64,000 nucleotides of DNA from Cyanophora paradoxa. Its lineage: Eukaryota; Glaucocystophyceae; Cyanophorales; Cyanophoraceae. The stretch covers positions 124,001-188,000 of the forward strand of contig QPMI01000100.1 in the NCBI GenBank assembly GCA_004431415.1, written 5' to 3'. This document shows, one piece after another, positions 45,801 through 55,861 of this stretch. Every line of letters begins with the position of its first letter. Position 1 is the stretch's first letter. The notes under the pieces are model-generated. The model had not been told where the DNA came from and ran no database searches. It worked only from the letters and a program-made list of their open reading frames with translations. The translations under genes were made by a program, and so were the position numbers.

Positions 45801-48800
45801 AATAAGATCTAAATAGACCTAAGACTAAGACCTAATGAGACTAAGACTGAGACCCCCCGCGGCCGCCTCTTCCCCTTCGAGCGCCGCTGGGTCCGTCTAA
45901 GTTCACTTTGGTTCACCTTACAGAATGAGGAACTAGAACGTTAACCGGGCCCAACAAGACGAAGACCTAGTCAGGCCCGGGAAGGGTCCACCCCCTTGCA
46001 CTAAGATTGAGACGCCCCGCGGCCGCCTCTTCTCCTTCGAGCGCCGCTGGGTCAGTCTACTTCACAGCCAATCTAAGAATCTTAGAATCTTAGAGCTGTC
46101 CCAGTTGCTTGCTCGCTTGTCCCGCTTGCTTGCTTGTCTGCTTTAAGAATGGGGGGGCCGCACAGTCTACCTTTAAAAACGCCCTCAAACGCCCTCGCCG
46201 CTGTCTCAAACGCCCTCAAACGCCCTTTCTGAGCCCCTCGAACCCTCGTTTCTTGTCTTTTTGAGCCCCTAATCTACTTCACAACTGATCTAAGAACAAG
46301 AACTGCTCTGAGAATCGTTCTTGAACCAGCTCGAGTGCCCTCGCTGCTTGCTCGCTTGCCTGTCCCGCTGAGCCGCTCGCCTCGCCTCGCGCCAGGTGCG
46401 GGACCTGCTGCTGGCGGCGGCGCGCACCTTCCTCGCCGAGTACAACGCCGACGGCCTCCGCCTCCAGCGCGCCCAGGCCCGCCCGCGCCCCTCCCTCCCT
46501 CCCTCCCTTCGTTTATCGCCCTTCCGCCCTTCCCTTTTTAGTTGGGAGACGATTCCCTTCGCGTCGCCCCGCGTCGCCCGCATCGTCTGAGATCCCACTG
46601 CGCAGTACCTGCCGCTGTACTTCGCGGCGCAGATCACGCGGACCCTCAAGCAGGAGTACCCCCACAAGTACATCATCGCCGACGTGCGCCCCGCCCCGCC
46701 CCGCCCCGCCCGCCGCTCTCAACGCCAGCGCGCTCTGAAACACAAAGCTAAATATAATGAGCCCCCTCGCCCTCGCCTGCCGCTCCCGCCAGCTCATAGC
46801 TTGCTAGAGCCCCCAGCGAGCCCGCGCCCCGCCTGACGCCCCGCGCCCCGCGCCCCGCGCCTCTGCAGTACCAGCCGGAGGACCCTGAGGCGATCGTGCA
46901 GTGCGGGTTCGACGCCTGCCAGGTGCGCCGAACAGGGGCCGGGGCTACGCCGGGCCAGGCCGGGCCAGGCTAGACAGGAATAGACGACACCGCGCCCTTC
47001 TCCTCCTTGTCCCTCGCTCTGAGGCGGCCCCCCTTCTCCACGCAGCTGGCGTCGACGTGGACGGACGGGCTGCGGGCGGTGCGCGAGGCGCCCGTGGACC
47101 TCCCCTGCATCAAGCACCTCGCCGGCCTTCCCCTGGGCTTCACCCACGCCGCCCAGGTGCCTGCCGTCCCTGGCTCGCTTTAGGGCTAGACTCTTGTTGG
47201 GCGCTTGCTTGGCGCCCCCGCCTGACCCGAGCGCCCCGCCCCGCCCCGCCCCGCCCCGCCCCGCCCCCGCAGTGCGTGAAGCACCTGCTGGGCTGCCACG
47301 AGAACAACGGCGACAGCTACGACGGCTCCCAGGATGGCGCGCCCCCGCTTGCTTTGCTTTGCTTTGCTTTTCCCCTCTTTCTTCTCATTAATAACTCTTA
47401 TGCCCCGCTTATTCTTATGAACTAACTCTCTTTCTTCTTATTATAACAACTTCCCCCGCCCGCCTTGCTTTTCCCCCCGCTTGCCTTGCTTCGCCCTGGC
47501 GCGCGCGCCGCTGACCGGCTCGCAGAGGGCTCGCACCGGTACGCGGTGCAGCTGTTCGGGGGCCGCCACGACTGGTACGCGCGGGCGTTCGTCCGCATGC
47601 TCTACGCCGCGATGGGCGCCGCCGTCGGCGTGCCCCTCATGTTCATGGGCAACGAGGTCCGCCTTGTTATTATTTCTCAAGTTGTTCTTCTCAAGCTCAA
47701 GCTTTCTATCTTCATCAGTTCCTGGCGCCGAACTGGTTCGACGACAAGAAGCGCCTCTGGTGGCAGTGGGTCGACTGCCACTGGGCCCAGGTCCGTCCGA
47801 ATTTATAGATGGAAGGGGGTTAGAATTTATAGGAGGGGTCGTCGCGTCACACCTGTACATAAAAGCGTAAACAAAAAAGAAGGCGGGGCTGTCCGTCAAG
47901 TCGCCTTCCTTCCGCACTCACTCCCCCGGCCCCGGTCCGTCAGACTAGGACAATTGGCCCCACACACCCCCCCCTTACCCCCCCCCCCCCCCCACCCCCC
48001 CCGCCCCCCCCCGACCCCCCCCCCCCCCCCCGCCTCCCCTTCCCCCCTCCCTTCTCTCATCCTGCCCCTCCCCCCCCGCAGGGGATGATGCGGCTGGTGA
48101 TGGACGTGAACGGGATGCGGCGGGCCGAGGCGGCGCTGCGGGGCTCGGGCGCCTCCACTTGCTTCACCCACGAGAGCCGCGAGGCGGGGCAGGTCCGCCC
48201 GTCCGTCCGGCGTCCGGCGTCTAAATGGCTGGCTAGCTTCTAGCTAGAAACCTTCTGCGGACCTTTCGTCTTGCGGGGCTCGAACGGGAGCGCGCCCGGC
48301 TTGCTGTCTGGCTATAGCTAGCCGGATCCCTCGCTTTCGCTCGCTGACCGAGGGCGGGCCGGGGGGCAGTGCGTGGTGGCGTGGAAGCGCTCGGCCCCGG
48401 GCAGCGTCGTCCTCGCCGTCATCAACGCCTCCAACGTGCGCGCTCCTCGACTCTTCTTGTTCTCCTTATTATAGCAACACTTGACGTTATTATTAACTGT
48501 CTCTGTCTTCTTACAATCACTTCGTGTTCCTCTTCTGCAGCGCCAGTGGACGGCGTGCGACTACGGTCTGCTGGCCGACGAACCCCCCGGCACGACCTTC
48601 CACGAGCTCCTCAACTCGCAGGCCGACATCTACGGCGGCTGGGAGGGCTCCGGCAACGCCTTCCGCGAGATCCCGGTCGAGGCGGACGGCACGCTGCGGA
48701 TCAATTTGCCCAAGTGGTCCGTCCTCTACTTCCGCAGGGACGAGCCGGGCACCGAGATCCCGGTACTCCCCTCGGCGGACCCTGACCGGAAGCTCGTCAA

Positions 48801-49221
48801 CGTCGAGATCCCCTCCCCCTACGCCCCGCCCCCGGACTACGTGCCCCCCGGCTCCTCCCCCTCCTCCCAGACCTCTACCCCGGCCGCCTCCCCGGCGCCC
48901 CGGGCCGGCACGGCCGCGGCCGCCGCCCAGCGCTCGCCCGCGCCGCGCCCGGCGCCCCGCCGCCGGCCCCTCGGCCGGCAAGCGGTGATCGTGATCGAAA
49001 TTGAATCGCTTTTCGAGCCGGGCCGAAATAGGTCTAGACCTTCGCTCTTTACAGTATCCTGTGTTTTTTGTTCGTTTTTTGCGGCCTGCTGGGCAACGGC
49101 ACGCCATGCATCAGATGCAATTGCAATGTTTCTCGTTTCACAGCCTGCTTTAGCTAGCGCTGGCATATACATTCCGATGGAATCGACATCCCGCTTTTAC
49201 ATCGACAGAGTACTTAGTTAA
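39833..49221 (+). CDS. Giant A/E/K coiled coil joined to a GH13 branching-enzyme-like domain
   Basis: The ATG at 39833 gives MEKIRSKRKTGEQAASQPQA. From 40075 to 43180 the exons are almost only Ala, Glu, Lys and Arg, with 11-residue repeats such as AAEEKAAAERR, ideal for a long single helix or coiled coil. After a Pro/Ala linker the frame enters DGEWSFAVFAPHASRAWIFV (43628, CBM48-like), MVIYELHASG, LAHIAGLG, FNTILLLPV, PRALHGPWGTPDQ, AGLAVLIDVVLAHGATK (45080), FLAEYNADGLRLQ (46430), HKYIIAD, GCHENNGDSYDG (47294), PLMFMGNE (47632), NWFDDKKRLWWQWVD and a C-terminal beta domain, then TAA at 49221. Order and motifs match alpha-1,4-glucan branching enzymes, but the three catalytic acids read Gln, Asp and Glu. 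At least four introns have GC donors (41273, 43383, 46477, 47337). A frame change near 43184 and the exon junction at 43545-43620 are unresolved, so it could be two adjacent genes. Confidence 0.72.
40741..40853 (+). repeat. 33-bp tandem repeats encoding an 11-residue unit
   Basis: Three to four consecutive near-identical 33-bp units encode AAEEKAAAERR. More diverged copies extend over the whole 40.2-41.1 and 42.1-43.1 kb blocks, and parts of these two blocks (about 40410-40560 and 42365-42515) are nearly identical to each other. Confidence 0.85.
45376..46056 (+). repeat. Five copies of an exon end and its splice donor, four inside the intron
   Basis: The exon end encoding PRGRLFSFERRW plus its GTCCG donor (45376-45422) recurs at about 45514-45560, 45678-45724, 45848-45897 and 46009-46056. 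The copies are separated by AAGACCTAA/TAAGACTAAGACC low-complexity sequence and a repeated block of about 100 bp starting CTAAGTTCACTTTGG. All four extra copies lie in the 978-nt intron 45418-46395. Confidence 0.85.
47968..48035 (+). repeat. Long poly-C tract before a 3' splice site
   Basis: Nearly 70 nt of almost pure C inside the intron ending at about 48080 in the GH13-like gene. On the other strand this is a long G tract able to form G-quadruplexes. The exact length is likely to be unreliable in sequencing. Confidence 0.8.
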
Positions 49222-50066
49222 TTCACTACGGTAGCAGTCACTGAGGCTCAAATGATAATTCTTCTTCTTCGAATTCCTTCCAAACGACGCCTTCTTCGAA
49301 TTCGAATTCTTTGGCCGCCATTGCATTGCGGGGGCCGGGCGCGTGATCATGAGCCTCGGAGCCGACGGCGGGATCCGGACCTCACGATCGGATGGTCATC
49401 CCCGGCCCCCTGGGGGGGCCCGGGGGTCCCGCCCGGGGGCACGGAACCGTCGGCATGAGAGACTCCGGCGACGCCTTCAAGGCTTCTTCGAATTTTACTA
49501 AGTTATTGGAAACGGGGTAGGGCCCCCGTTTCCTGTCACTTACAAAATGACGGTCCTGCTCATCTCCCGATCCAGCTCCGAGCTCTTAACCGAGTGCTAG
49601 GATCGCTAACGCTCCGTACGCGTGGCTCTCGCGCGCAGATTACGATTGCGATTTTTACGATCGATATCGCAGGATGAATTAATTACTAAGTTAGCCGCTG
49701 AGCTGCGCTAGCTATAGCGCTAGCTAGCTCTCCCGGCCCCCCGGGCCCCGGTTGGTCGACCACCAACCTCTTCCGCCCACAGTCTTGTGCGGCGCCGGTT
49801 AGCGCGTGGACCGGATAGAGGGGCTCCGCCGCCGTTCCCCAGGAAACTCCCTTTAAATTTGTTCACAGCACGGTCGAAGTCGTGCCGTATACGTAGTGTG
49901 TGCTGTACCCGTAGACGCGTGTCACTGTGTCACAGGCCGAGTTTGTACAATTGCATACCTTCTTCCGCAGGTCATGAACCACAGTTACAGCACTCCAGCA
50001 GCATAAGTACCCTGCGTGGGCTCACCCCGCACGAGGTCGTCGGCATCTCGCAGTCTTGTGCGCCCG
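49222..50066. other. Intergenic region with a partial exon duplicate
   Basis: No complete gene. It holds TTCTTCTTCGAATTC-type repeats (about 49260-49310), GC-rich palindromes (about 49400-49440 and 49690-49750) and, at 49977-50052, a copy of part of the following gene's first exon. Confidence 0.5.
49977..50052 (+). repeat. Direct repeat, upstream copy of first-exon sequence
   Basis: About 76 bp is nearly identical to 50117-50194, which lies inside the first exon of the next gene. The upstream copy lacks 2 bp and therefore reads in a shifted frame, so it looks like a dead partial duplicate. Confidence 0.85.
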
Positions 50067-51218
50067 ATGGTCAACAGAAGCGCGCTGCCGGCGGTGCTGC
50101 GCCGCCTGCAGCTGCAAACCACAGTTACAGCACTCCAGCAGCATAAGTACCCTCGGCGTGGGCTCACCCCGCACGAGGTCGTCGGCATCTCGCATTTTGG
50201 CAAGCAGACGCACTCAGCGCCGGCGCCGGTGGCTTCACACTGCATGATCGGCAAGCGCTCTGTCTTCTCCAGCGCGGCTCGGGGTCAGATGCTTCGGGAA
50301 GGTTCTCTCCCTCGCGGAACCATCCATCGTAATTTCCCTCAGCTGAAAGCGCAGACGCGCAGGCGTTGACTACATCCGCTCGATGAAGGAGGCACTTGCA
50401 TGCACGGATCCGGAGGAGCGTGCAACCCGTCTAGCCCTGGTTCGACCGCGAATGCCGTGCGAGGTCCTCGCGCTTGCGTACGATACGATGCCAGCACTTT
50501 GGCGTGCGCAGGTTGTCTCAGATGCGTCGAAATTCGCGATTGGCGATGTGATGAAGGCGATCGATGTCCTCGACAAGAGGGTCGACGGCCTGAAGGAATA
50601 CATGAAGACGAACTCCGAAGCCCTCGACAAGAGGGTCGACGGCCTGAAGGAAGACATGAAGAAGAACTCCGAAGGCCTCGACAAGAGGGTCGACGGCCTG
50701 AAGGAAGACATGAAGAAGAACTCCGAAGGCCTCGACAAGAGGGTCGACGGCCTGAAGGAAGACATTAGCGGTGCCATGAAGACGAACTCCGAAGCCCTCG
50801 ACAAGAGGATGGGCAGCATCGAGTGGCTTATCCAGGTGCGGGATTTTCGATCTCCAAGCCCCTCGCGCTGTCCTTGCGCTGCAAGGTCTGACATTCGAAA
50901 TTTCAATAGATCCTGGTGGCCAGCGTCAGCGTCGCTATCGCGTGCGCTCCCTTCCTGTATGATCTATTTTTCCACAGGCTCATTTCTTTCTGCAGGATCT
51001 GGGCTTTACGCGGCACCACAGCACCGACCAGCACTTCAGCTCCGACCAGCAGCCCAGCACCGACCCCGCCCACCATGCTGGTCCCCAACCTCGGAGCTCG
51101 AGTGGGGACCAGCGATGCCAGCGCTTTCGCATCGCCCAAGAGCCCGCCGCCGCCCCCCGAGCTCGCTGTGGCCGGCACGACGCCCGCCATGCAGCGAGCC
51201 GCACCCCCCCGGACCTGA
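50067..51218 (+). CDS. Coiled-coil repeat protein with C-terminal membrane segment and Pro-rich tail
   Basis: Unrecognised family, about 340 residues. The ATG at 50067 gives MVNRSALPAVLRRLQLQTTV, a basic N-terminus that could target mitochondria. A 34-nt intron (50329-50362) joins GTIHR to VDYIRSMKEALACTDPEERA. From 50571 there are about four and a half tandem 18-residue repeats (LDKRVDGLKEDMKKNSEG), a likely coiled coil. After DKRMGSIEWLIQ, an intron (about 50836-50910) leads to ILVASVSVAIACAPFLYDLF, a predicted transmembrane helix, and then a Thr/Ser/Pro-rich tail ending QRAAPPRT before TGA 51216-51218. The overall plan (coiled coil, then a membrane helix near the C-terminus) resembles mitochondrial CCDC90-like or phage XhlA-like proteins, but no homology is claimed. 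It precedes the first rotatin-like gene and is convergent with it. Confidence 0.7.
50571..50810 (+). repeat. 54-bp in-frame tandem repeats
   Basis: Four to five copies of a 54-bp unit encode LDKRVDGLKEDMKKNSEG. The central copies are identical or nearly so at DNA level, so the array is young or being homogenised. Confidence 0.9.
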
Positions 51219-51785
51219 GTACTTTGCAAGCGGTCTGGGATGCCATCGCGCTGCCCTTGCCTTGCGGATGTGCCTGGATGCGGCTCTCGCACTGGCCCGC
51301 TGGCCCTGGCCTCTCGTTTTACATCGCTCTCCGTCCCATTCTCCCGTTGCATTACTATAGCTCGTGACTTGGGCAGTTCGGACGAGGCCAGGATATGCAA
51401 CATGTACATTATTGTACCAGTATTGTCTTCTGAGGGGTGTCTAGGTTGAGTTGGGTCCTTATTTCAAACATGCAGCAGTTTCCGCAGCTTTTTGGAAGTG
51501 TAAAGCTTTCGGAATTCGCCGAGTCGTGCTTTAATTTGGCAGCTCTCTTCTGAGCAGAAGCTAGTGCTCTCTTCTGAGCAGAAGCTAGCTCAGAGCTCGT
51601 GGTTCCTCTGAGATATCGATCCGTTCCAGATCCTCGGACATTTACAAATTGATGTCGACGTCTCCATAAGTCTCATGCTTGAGGTCAGAGGCGATCTGCT
51701 TCTATATGATATATAGCTGCTAGGCTAGGCTAACTCGACACGGACACAGCGATCCCCGGCAGAGCGCCGCCGCCCGCGCCTGGGC
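51219..51785. other. Intergenic region between convergent genes
   Basis: No gene seen. It contains a tandem duplicate of a 24-bp word (GCTCTCTTCTGAGCAGAAGC start) at about 51541-51588. It holds the 3' ends of the upstream coiled-coil gene and of the first rotatin-like gene. Confidence 0.5.
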
Positions 51786-54700
51786 TCAGGCGGCGGTGGC
51801 CGAGCGGGCGTCGAGCAGGTCGATGAGCACCGAGAAGAGCGCTTGAGAGGGCCGAGAAAGCCATTGGGGAGCTCGCGATCGGGGAAGGGGCGCGGCGGCC
51901 GCCGGCCCTCCCGGGGCGCCTACGGCAGTATGGGCTCTCTCCTCGGGGCCCAGGGGCCGGAGCCGCGGGCCAGTGGGCCTGGAGGAGGGGAGGAGAGGAG
52001 GAAGAGATGAGGGAGGAGGGGTCAGTCCGCCGCTGCCTCCTCCTCCGTCCCCTTGCCGCGCGCGCCCGCGCCGCCGCCCGCGGGCCCCCCGCAGCAGCGC
52101 CCGGCCCGCCCCGCCCGCCCCCTCCGCGCCCTCCTCCTCCTCGCGCAGGGCGGCGGAGGCCGGCCGCTGCGACAGCTCCGCCTTGCGGGCGAGCAGGGCC
52201 CCCCCCGCGCCGGCCCCCTTCAGCGCCACCTTCACCTGGGCGGACGAGACGGGTAAGGCGCCGCTCGGGGACTCAGATCTGAGGCGGGGCGGCGGCGTGG
52301 GGCCGGGGAGGGCCTTCTGGTTGTTGTAGACGAGGGCCCAGAGGGCGCCCGCCACGAGGGGCGCAGAGGCGCGCGCTGCCTCCCCGCACCATCGCCAGCA
52401 GCCGCGGCAGCGCCATCTCTGAGGGGGGTAGAGGAAGAAGAAGTCAGAAGCGTTGGTGCGGGGGGAGAAACGAGGGCGGGGTACTGGCCGGGGGCGAGGA
52501 TGTGGGGCTTGGCCTCCTGCAGGAAGGCAAGGTTGCGCAGCAGCAGGGCGGCCCCGGCCCGCAGCGCGAGCCGCAGCGCCGCCGGCGCCCCGCGCCGCTC
52601 CTCCAGCAGCTCCACTGCGTGCGCCACCAGCCCTGGGGGGTACGCCTTCAGCGAGGCGCGCGGTGCGAACGAAGCGGGGCGGGGGCGGGGGCGGGGGCGG
52701 GGTACCCGGGGTGCGGACGATGGCAAGCTGGCCCTCATGTGAGAAGGCGAGGTTGCCGAGAAAGTGGAGGACGGCCGCCTGCCGCGCGGCGGCCGCCGGC
52801 ACGCCCTCCCCGCCCCCCGCCGCCACCGACGAGGCCGGGAGCTCCTCCGAAGGGGCCCCGGGGCCGGCGGCGGCGGCGACGCGGGGGCGCGCTCTCGGGC
52901 GACGCGGTCGAGGGCGGCGGCGCAGTCGGCGAGGAAGGCGGTGCGGGCGAGGGCGGCGCGGAACTCGGGGACGAGGGCCATCGAGGCCAGCGCGGCAAAG
53001 GCCGCCCCGTGCGCCGCCACGCCGAGCCGCGCCCGCCCCGCGAGCTGCAGCAGCAGCGCCGAGACCGAGGGCGCCCCGAGGTTCGCCACCAGGCCCAGCA
53101 GCTCCACCTGAGGGGGCAGGAGTCAGATCAGATCGGATCAAATCAGATCAGATCTGAGCCGACGAGAGGGGCCGACCTGGAGGGCCTCGCCCTCGCGGGC
53201 GGCGAGGGGCCAGAGCCGCTCGAGCAGCGCCGCGACGCGGAGGGCGAGGAGGGCGGCCTTGGCCTCGCCCGAGCCGGCCGCGAGGTTCTTGAGCAGGGCG
53301 AGCGAGAGCACGAGCTCCGCGACGGCCGCGCCATGCCGCAGCGCCCCCTCCCCGCCCCACTCGCCCCCCGCGCCGCCCCCGCCGGGGCCCAGCGACGAGG
53401 CCACTGCGTGCGCCTCCTCGGCCGCCGCGATGAGCGCGGCCGGCAGGCCCGACTCGAGCGCCGCCCGCGTGCCCGTCCGCGAGGCCGCCAGCACGTTCAC
53501 CAGCGCCCCGGCGATGGCGGCGCGGGAGCGGAGCTGCCGGCGATCCGGAGCCGCCCTCTCCAGCGCGCCCCGCGACGCCCCGTAGAGCCGCACGAGCCGC
53601 TCCGAGAGCCGCGCGCCCAGCTCCCCGCCGCCGCCGCCGCCGCCACCGCCGCCAGCCGCGTTCTCGGACGACGGCGGAGGCCGGGGCTGAGGCTCCGCCT
53701 CCCCGCCTCCCTTCCGTCGAGGACGCGGCGCATGGCGGCGTCGGCCTCAGCGGTGAGCGTCGCGACGAGCTGGCAGGCCGCCAGCTGCGCCCGCCGGTCG
53801 CGCCCTCGAGCGCCGCGCAGGCCCGCGGAGCAGCGCGGGGCCGCCGCCGGGCCGGCCTCGCCGAGGGCGGCGCGGGCCTCCGGGCAGCTGTGGAGCAGGT
53901 TCCCGACGGGCCGGTCAGCGGCTGAGGGGCGGGGCGCATGGCAGAACAGGCGCACCGGCGGAATGCGTCGGGCCACGTCGCGGCGGCGAAGGCGCGGGCG
54001 GCGGCGGGGTCGGCCTCGCAGAGGGCCGCGAGGCGCCCCAGCGCCGCCGCGCAGTCGGCGTGCGCCGCGGCGCCGGCGGCCGCGTCCAGCGCCGCGCGGA
54101 CGGCCGAGGGCGGGTGCAGGCGCGCCATGGCCAGGGTCCCGTCCCGCTCCTCGGGCGTCAGGGCTCCCACGACGGCCTCGCCGGCCGCCGCCGCCGCCGA
54201 TCTGAGGGCGCCGGAAAGGCCCCCGACCCGCTCCAGATGCCATGCCGCCGCGAGGGCGCGCGCGAGGCGCGGGCTCGCGGGGGGTACAGCGCCCTCCGCG
54301 GGGCCCTGCAGCGCGCAGGGCCGCACGGCGAACGCGAATCGGAAGGCCGCCGCGAGGGGCGCCGGGAGCGGCAGGCCGGCCCAGGGCCCCGGGGCGTCGG
54401 ACCCCTCCAGGACCTCCCGGGCGAAGAGGGCGGGCGTACGGCATCCGCGGGCCTGCGCCTCCTCGTTGTCCGAGAAGAGGGCCCACGCCAGGGCGGCCGA
54501 GGCCTCGCGCCGTACCCCCGTGTGCGGGTGGAACGCGTCTGCGGAACAAAGCCGGTCAAACAAGGCGGGAAGGGTGGGGGTACGGGGGTGGAACGCACAG
54601 GGTACGAGGGCGCGGAGCGACTCGGGCTCGTCTCTGAGGGTTCGGCGTACCCCCGGAAGGAGCCGGCAAAGCGAGGAAAGGACGGAGGCTGCGGGGCCCT

Positions 54701-55861
54701 CGGCGCCGGCTCGATCGCCGCCCCGAGCGGCCGCGACCGGCTCGCGCTGCAGCCAGAGTATAAGCAGGGGTAGGGGGAAACAGGGAGGGGGCACGGGCGT
54801 ACGAGGTCAGCGAGGGCCGAGCGGAAGAGAACTAGTCCGCAAACGCGGCGCTGAAGCGCGGGTCTGCGGGCGGAGGGCGTGAGCGAGCGAGGGGGGTACA
54901 TAGACGCCGGCGGGGCGCACAGCGGAGGGCGAGGGCGAGCTGCTCGGCGGCCGCGCGGCGCAGCTCGGGATCGAGGGCCGCCCCCTGGTAGATCCGCTCG
55001 AGCTTGGCGAACTCGGAAGCCTGGAACGAGCCCGCCGGCCCGCGCGCCGCCGGTCCCTCGTCGAAATCATCGCCAGGGGCGTCCGCGTCGAGAAGAGAGC
55101 CGAACGGGTCCCTCAGGCGCCGCCCCAGCCGCACGCGGTCCTGCAGTGGGTATGGGGTCGGCGAAGCGAGGGGGAAGGGGGGCACAGGAACACACGCGGC
55201 CGTCCAGAGCGTCGAGGAAGTCAGGGGCCGCCGGCTCGGCGAGCCGCAGCGCTTCGGCCGCCTCCCGCCGGGCCCTGCCCCAAGGAATGGGTACGCGGCA
55301 CAGGAAAGGAAAGAAGACAGCGGCGGGCGGAGCGTGCGCACCACTCGGCGCCGGAGAAGAGCGCGCGGGTGAGATGGCGAAGCCGATCCGGGGCGGAGAG
55401 GCGCTGCTCCAGGTCGCGCCCGAGGCGCCCGAACGGTCCCGGTCCCGGCAGCGCTGCGCGGTTCTCGGAACCGTCGTCCTCCGCGACCTCGCCCGCGGCA
55501 CGGGCCAGGACCCAGGCGTCCAGCGGGCCCAGCGCCACGGCCAGGCGGCCCGCCCCGTCCAGCCGCTCGGCGGCCGCGAGGACGAGTGCGGAGGCTGCGG
55601 AGGCGGCGGCCGGCTCCAGATCGTCCAGGCCGCGGGAGAGGAGGTGGAAGAGCAGATCGCCCCCCTGGGCCACCGGCACCGCTGCGGCCGTCGTAGCGCA
55701 ATAGGAACCGGCGGGCGACGGGCGATGGCAGTGGGCGGATGATGCGATATCGATCGCAGGAGGGTTCGGATCCCCGCCCGCGCTCGACGGGGCGACAACG
55801 ATCAACGCCGAACTTCGGAAGCGCCGCCGGCCGGGGCGGCCTGCAACCGCTCAGACGCCAT
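51786..55861 (-). CDS. Rotatin-like ARM/HEAT protein, copy 1 (rearranged C-terminus, frame breaks)
   Basis: Minus-strand multi-exon gene; the likely start is MASERLQ (ATG 55859-55861). Exons include DLLFHLLSRGLDDLEPAAAS, PGPFGRLGRDLEQRLSAPDR, LRHLTRALFSGAEW, FAKLERIYQGAALDPELRRA, REASAALAWALFSDNEEAQA, NLLHSCPEARAALGEAGPAA, QLAACQLVATLTAEADAAMR, LLGLVANLGAPSVSALLLQL, VLHFLGNLAFSHEGQLAIVR, LLLRNLAFLQEAKPHILAPG and ALWALVYNNQKVKVALKGAG. The LRNLxF and ALWALxYNNQKxKxxLK pattern is what I recall from rotatin, a centriole/basal-body protein; this is a moderate-confidence call. Relative to the other copies a G5 run at 52883-52887 breaks the frame, and the C-terminal exon is displaced: a 180-bp block that lies outside the gene in copy 3 is here inside the reading frame. 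It could be a pseudogene or contain sequencing errors. Confidence 0.5.
51841..52020. repeat. Duplicated block shared with 61899-62090
   Basis: About 180 bp starting GCTTGAGAGGGCCGAGAAAG is nearly identical to 61899-62090. In copy 3 it lies beyond the stop codon of the rotatin-like gene; in copy 1 it sits between the last coding piece (51786-51835) and the rest of the gene. Confidence 0.85.
53124..53160. repeat. GATCA microsatellite in an intron of rotatin-like copy 1
   Basis: AGATCAGATCGGATCAAATC followed by further GATCA units. Counterparts are at about 57958-57990 and 63298-63330. Copies 2 and 3 share one variant (AGATCTGATCTG), and copy 1 has another. Confidence 0.75.

Noticed and set aside
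50571-50810. Possible CRISPR-like array
   Set aside because: The repeats are contiguous 54-bp in-frame units without spacers, and the window is eukaryotic.
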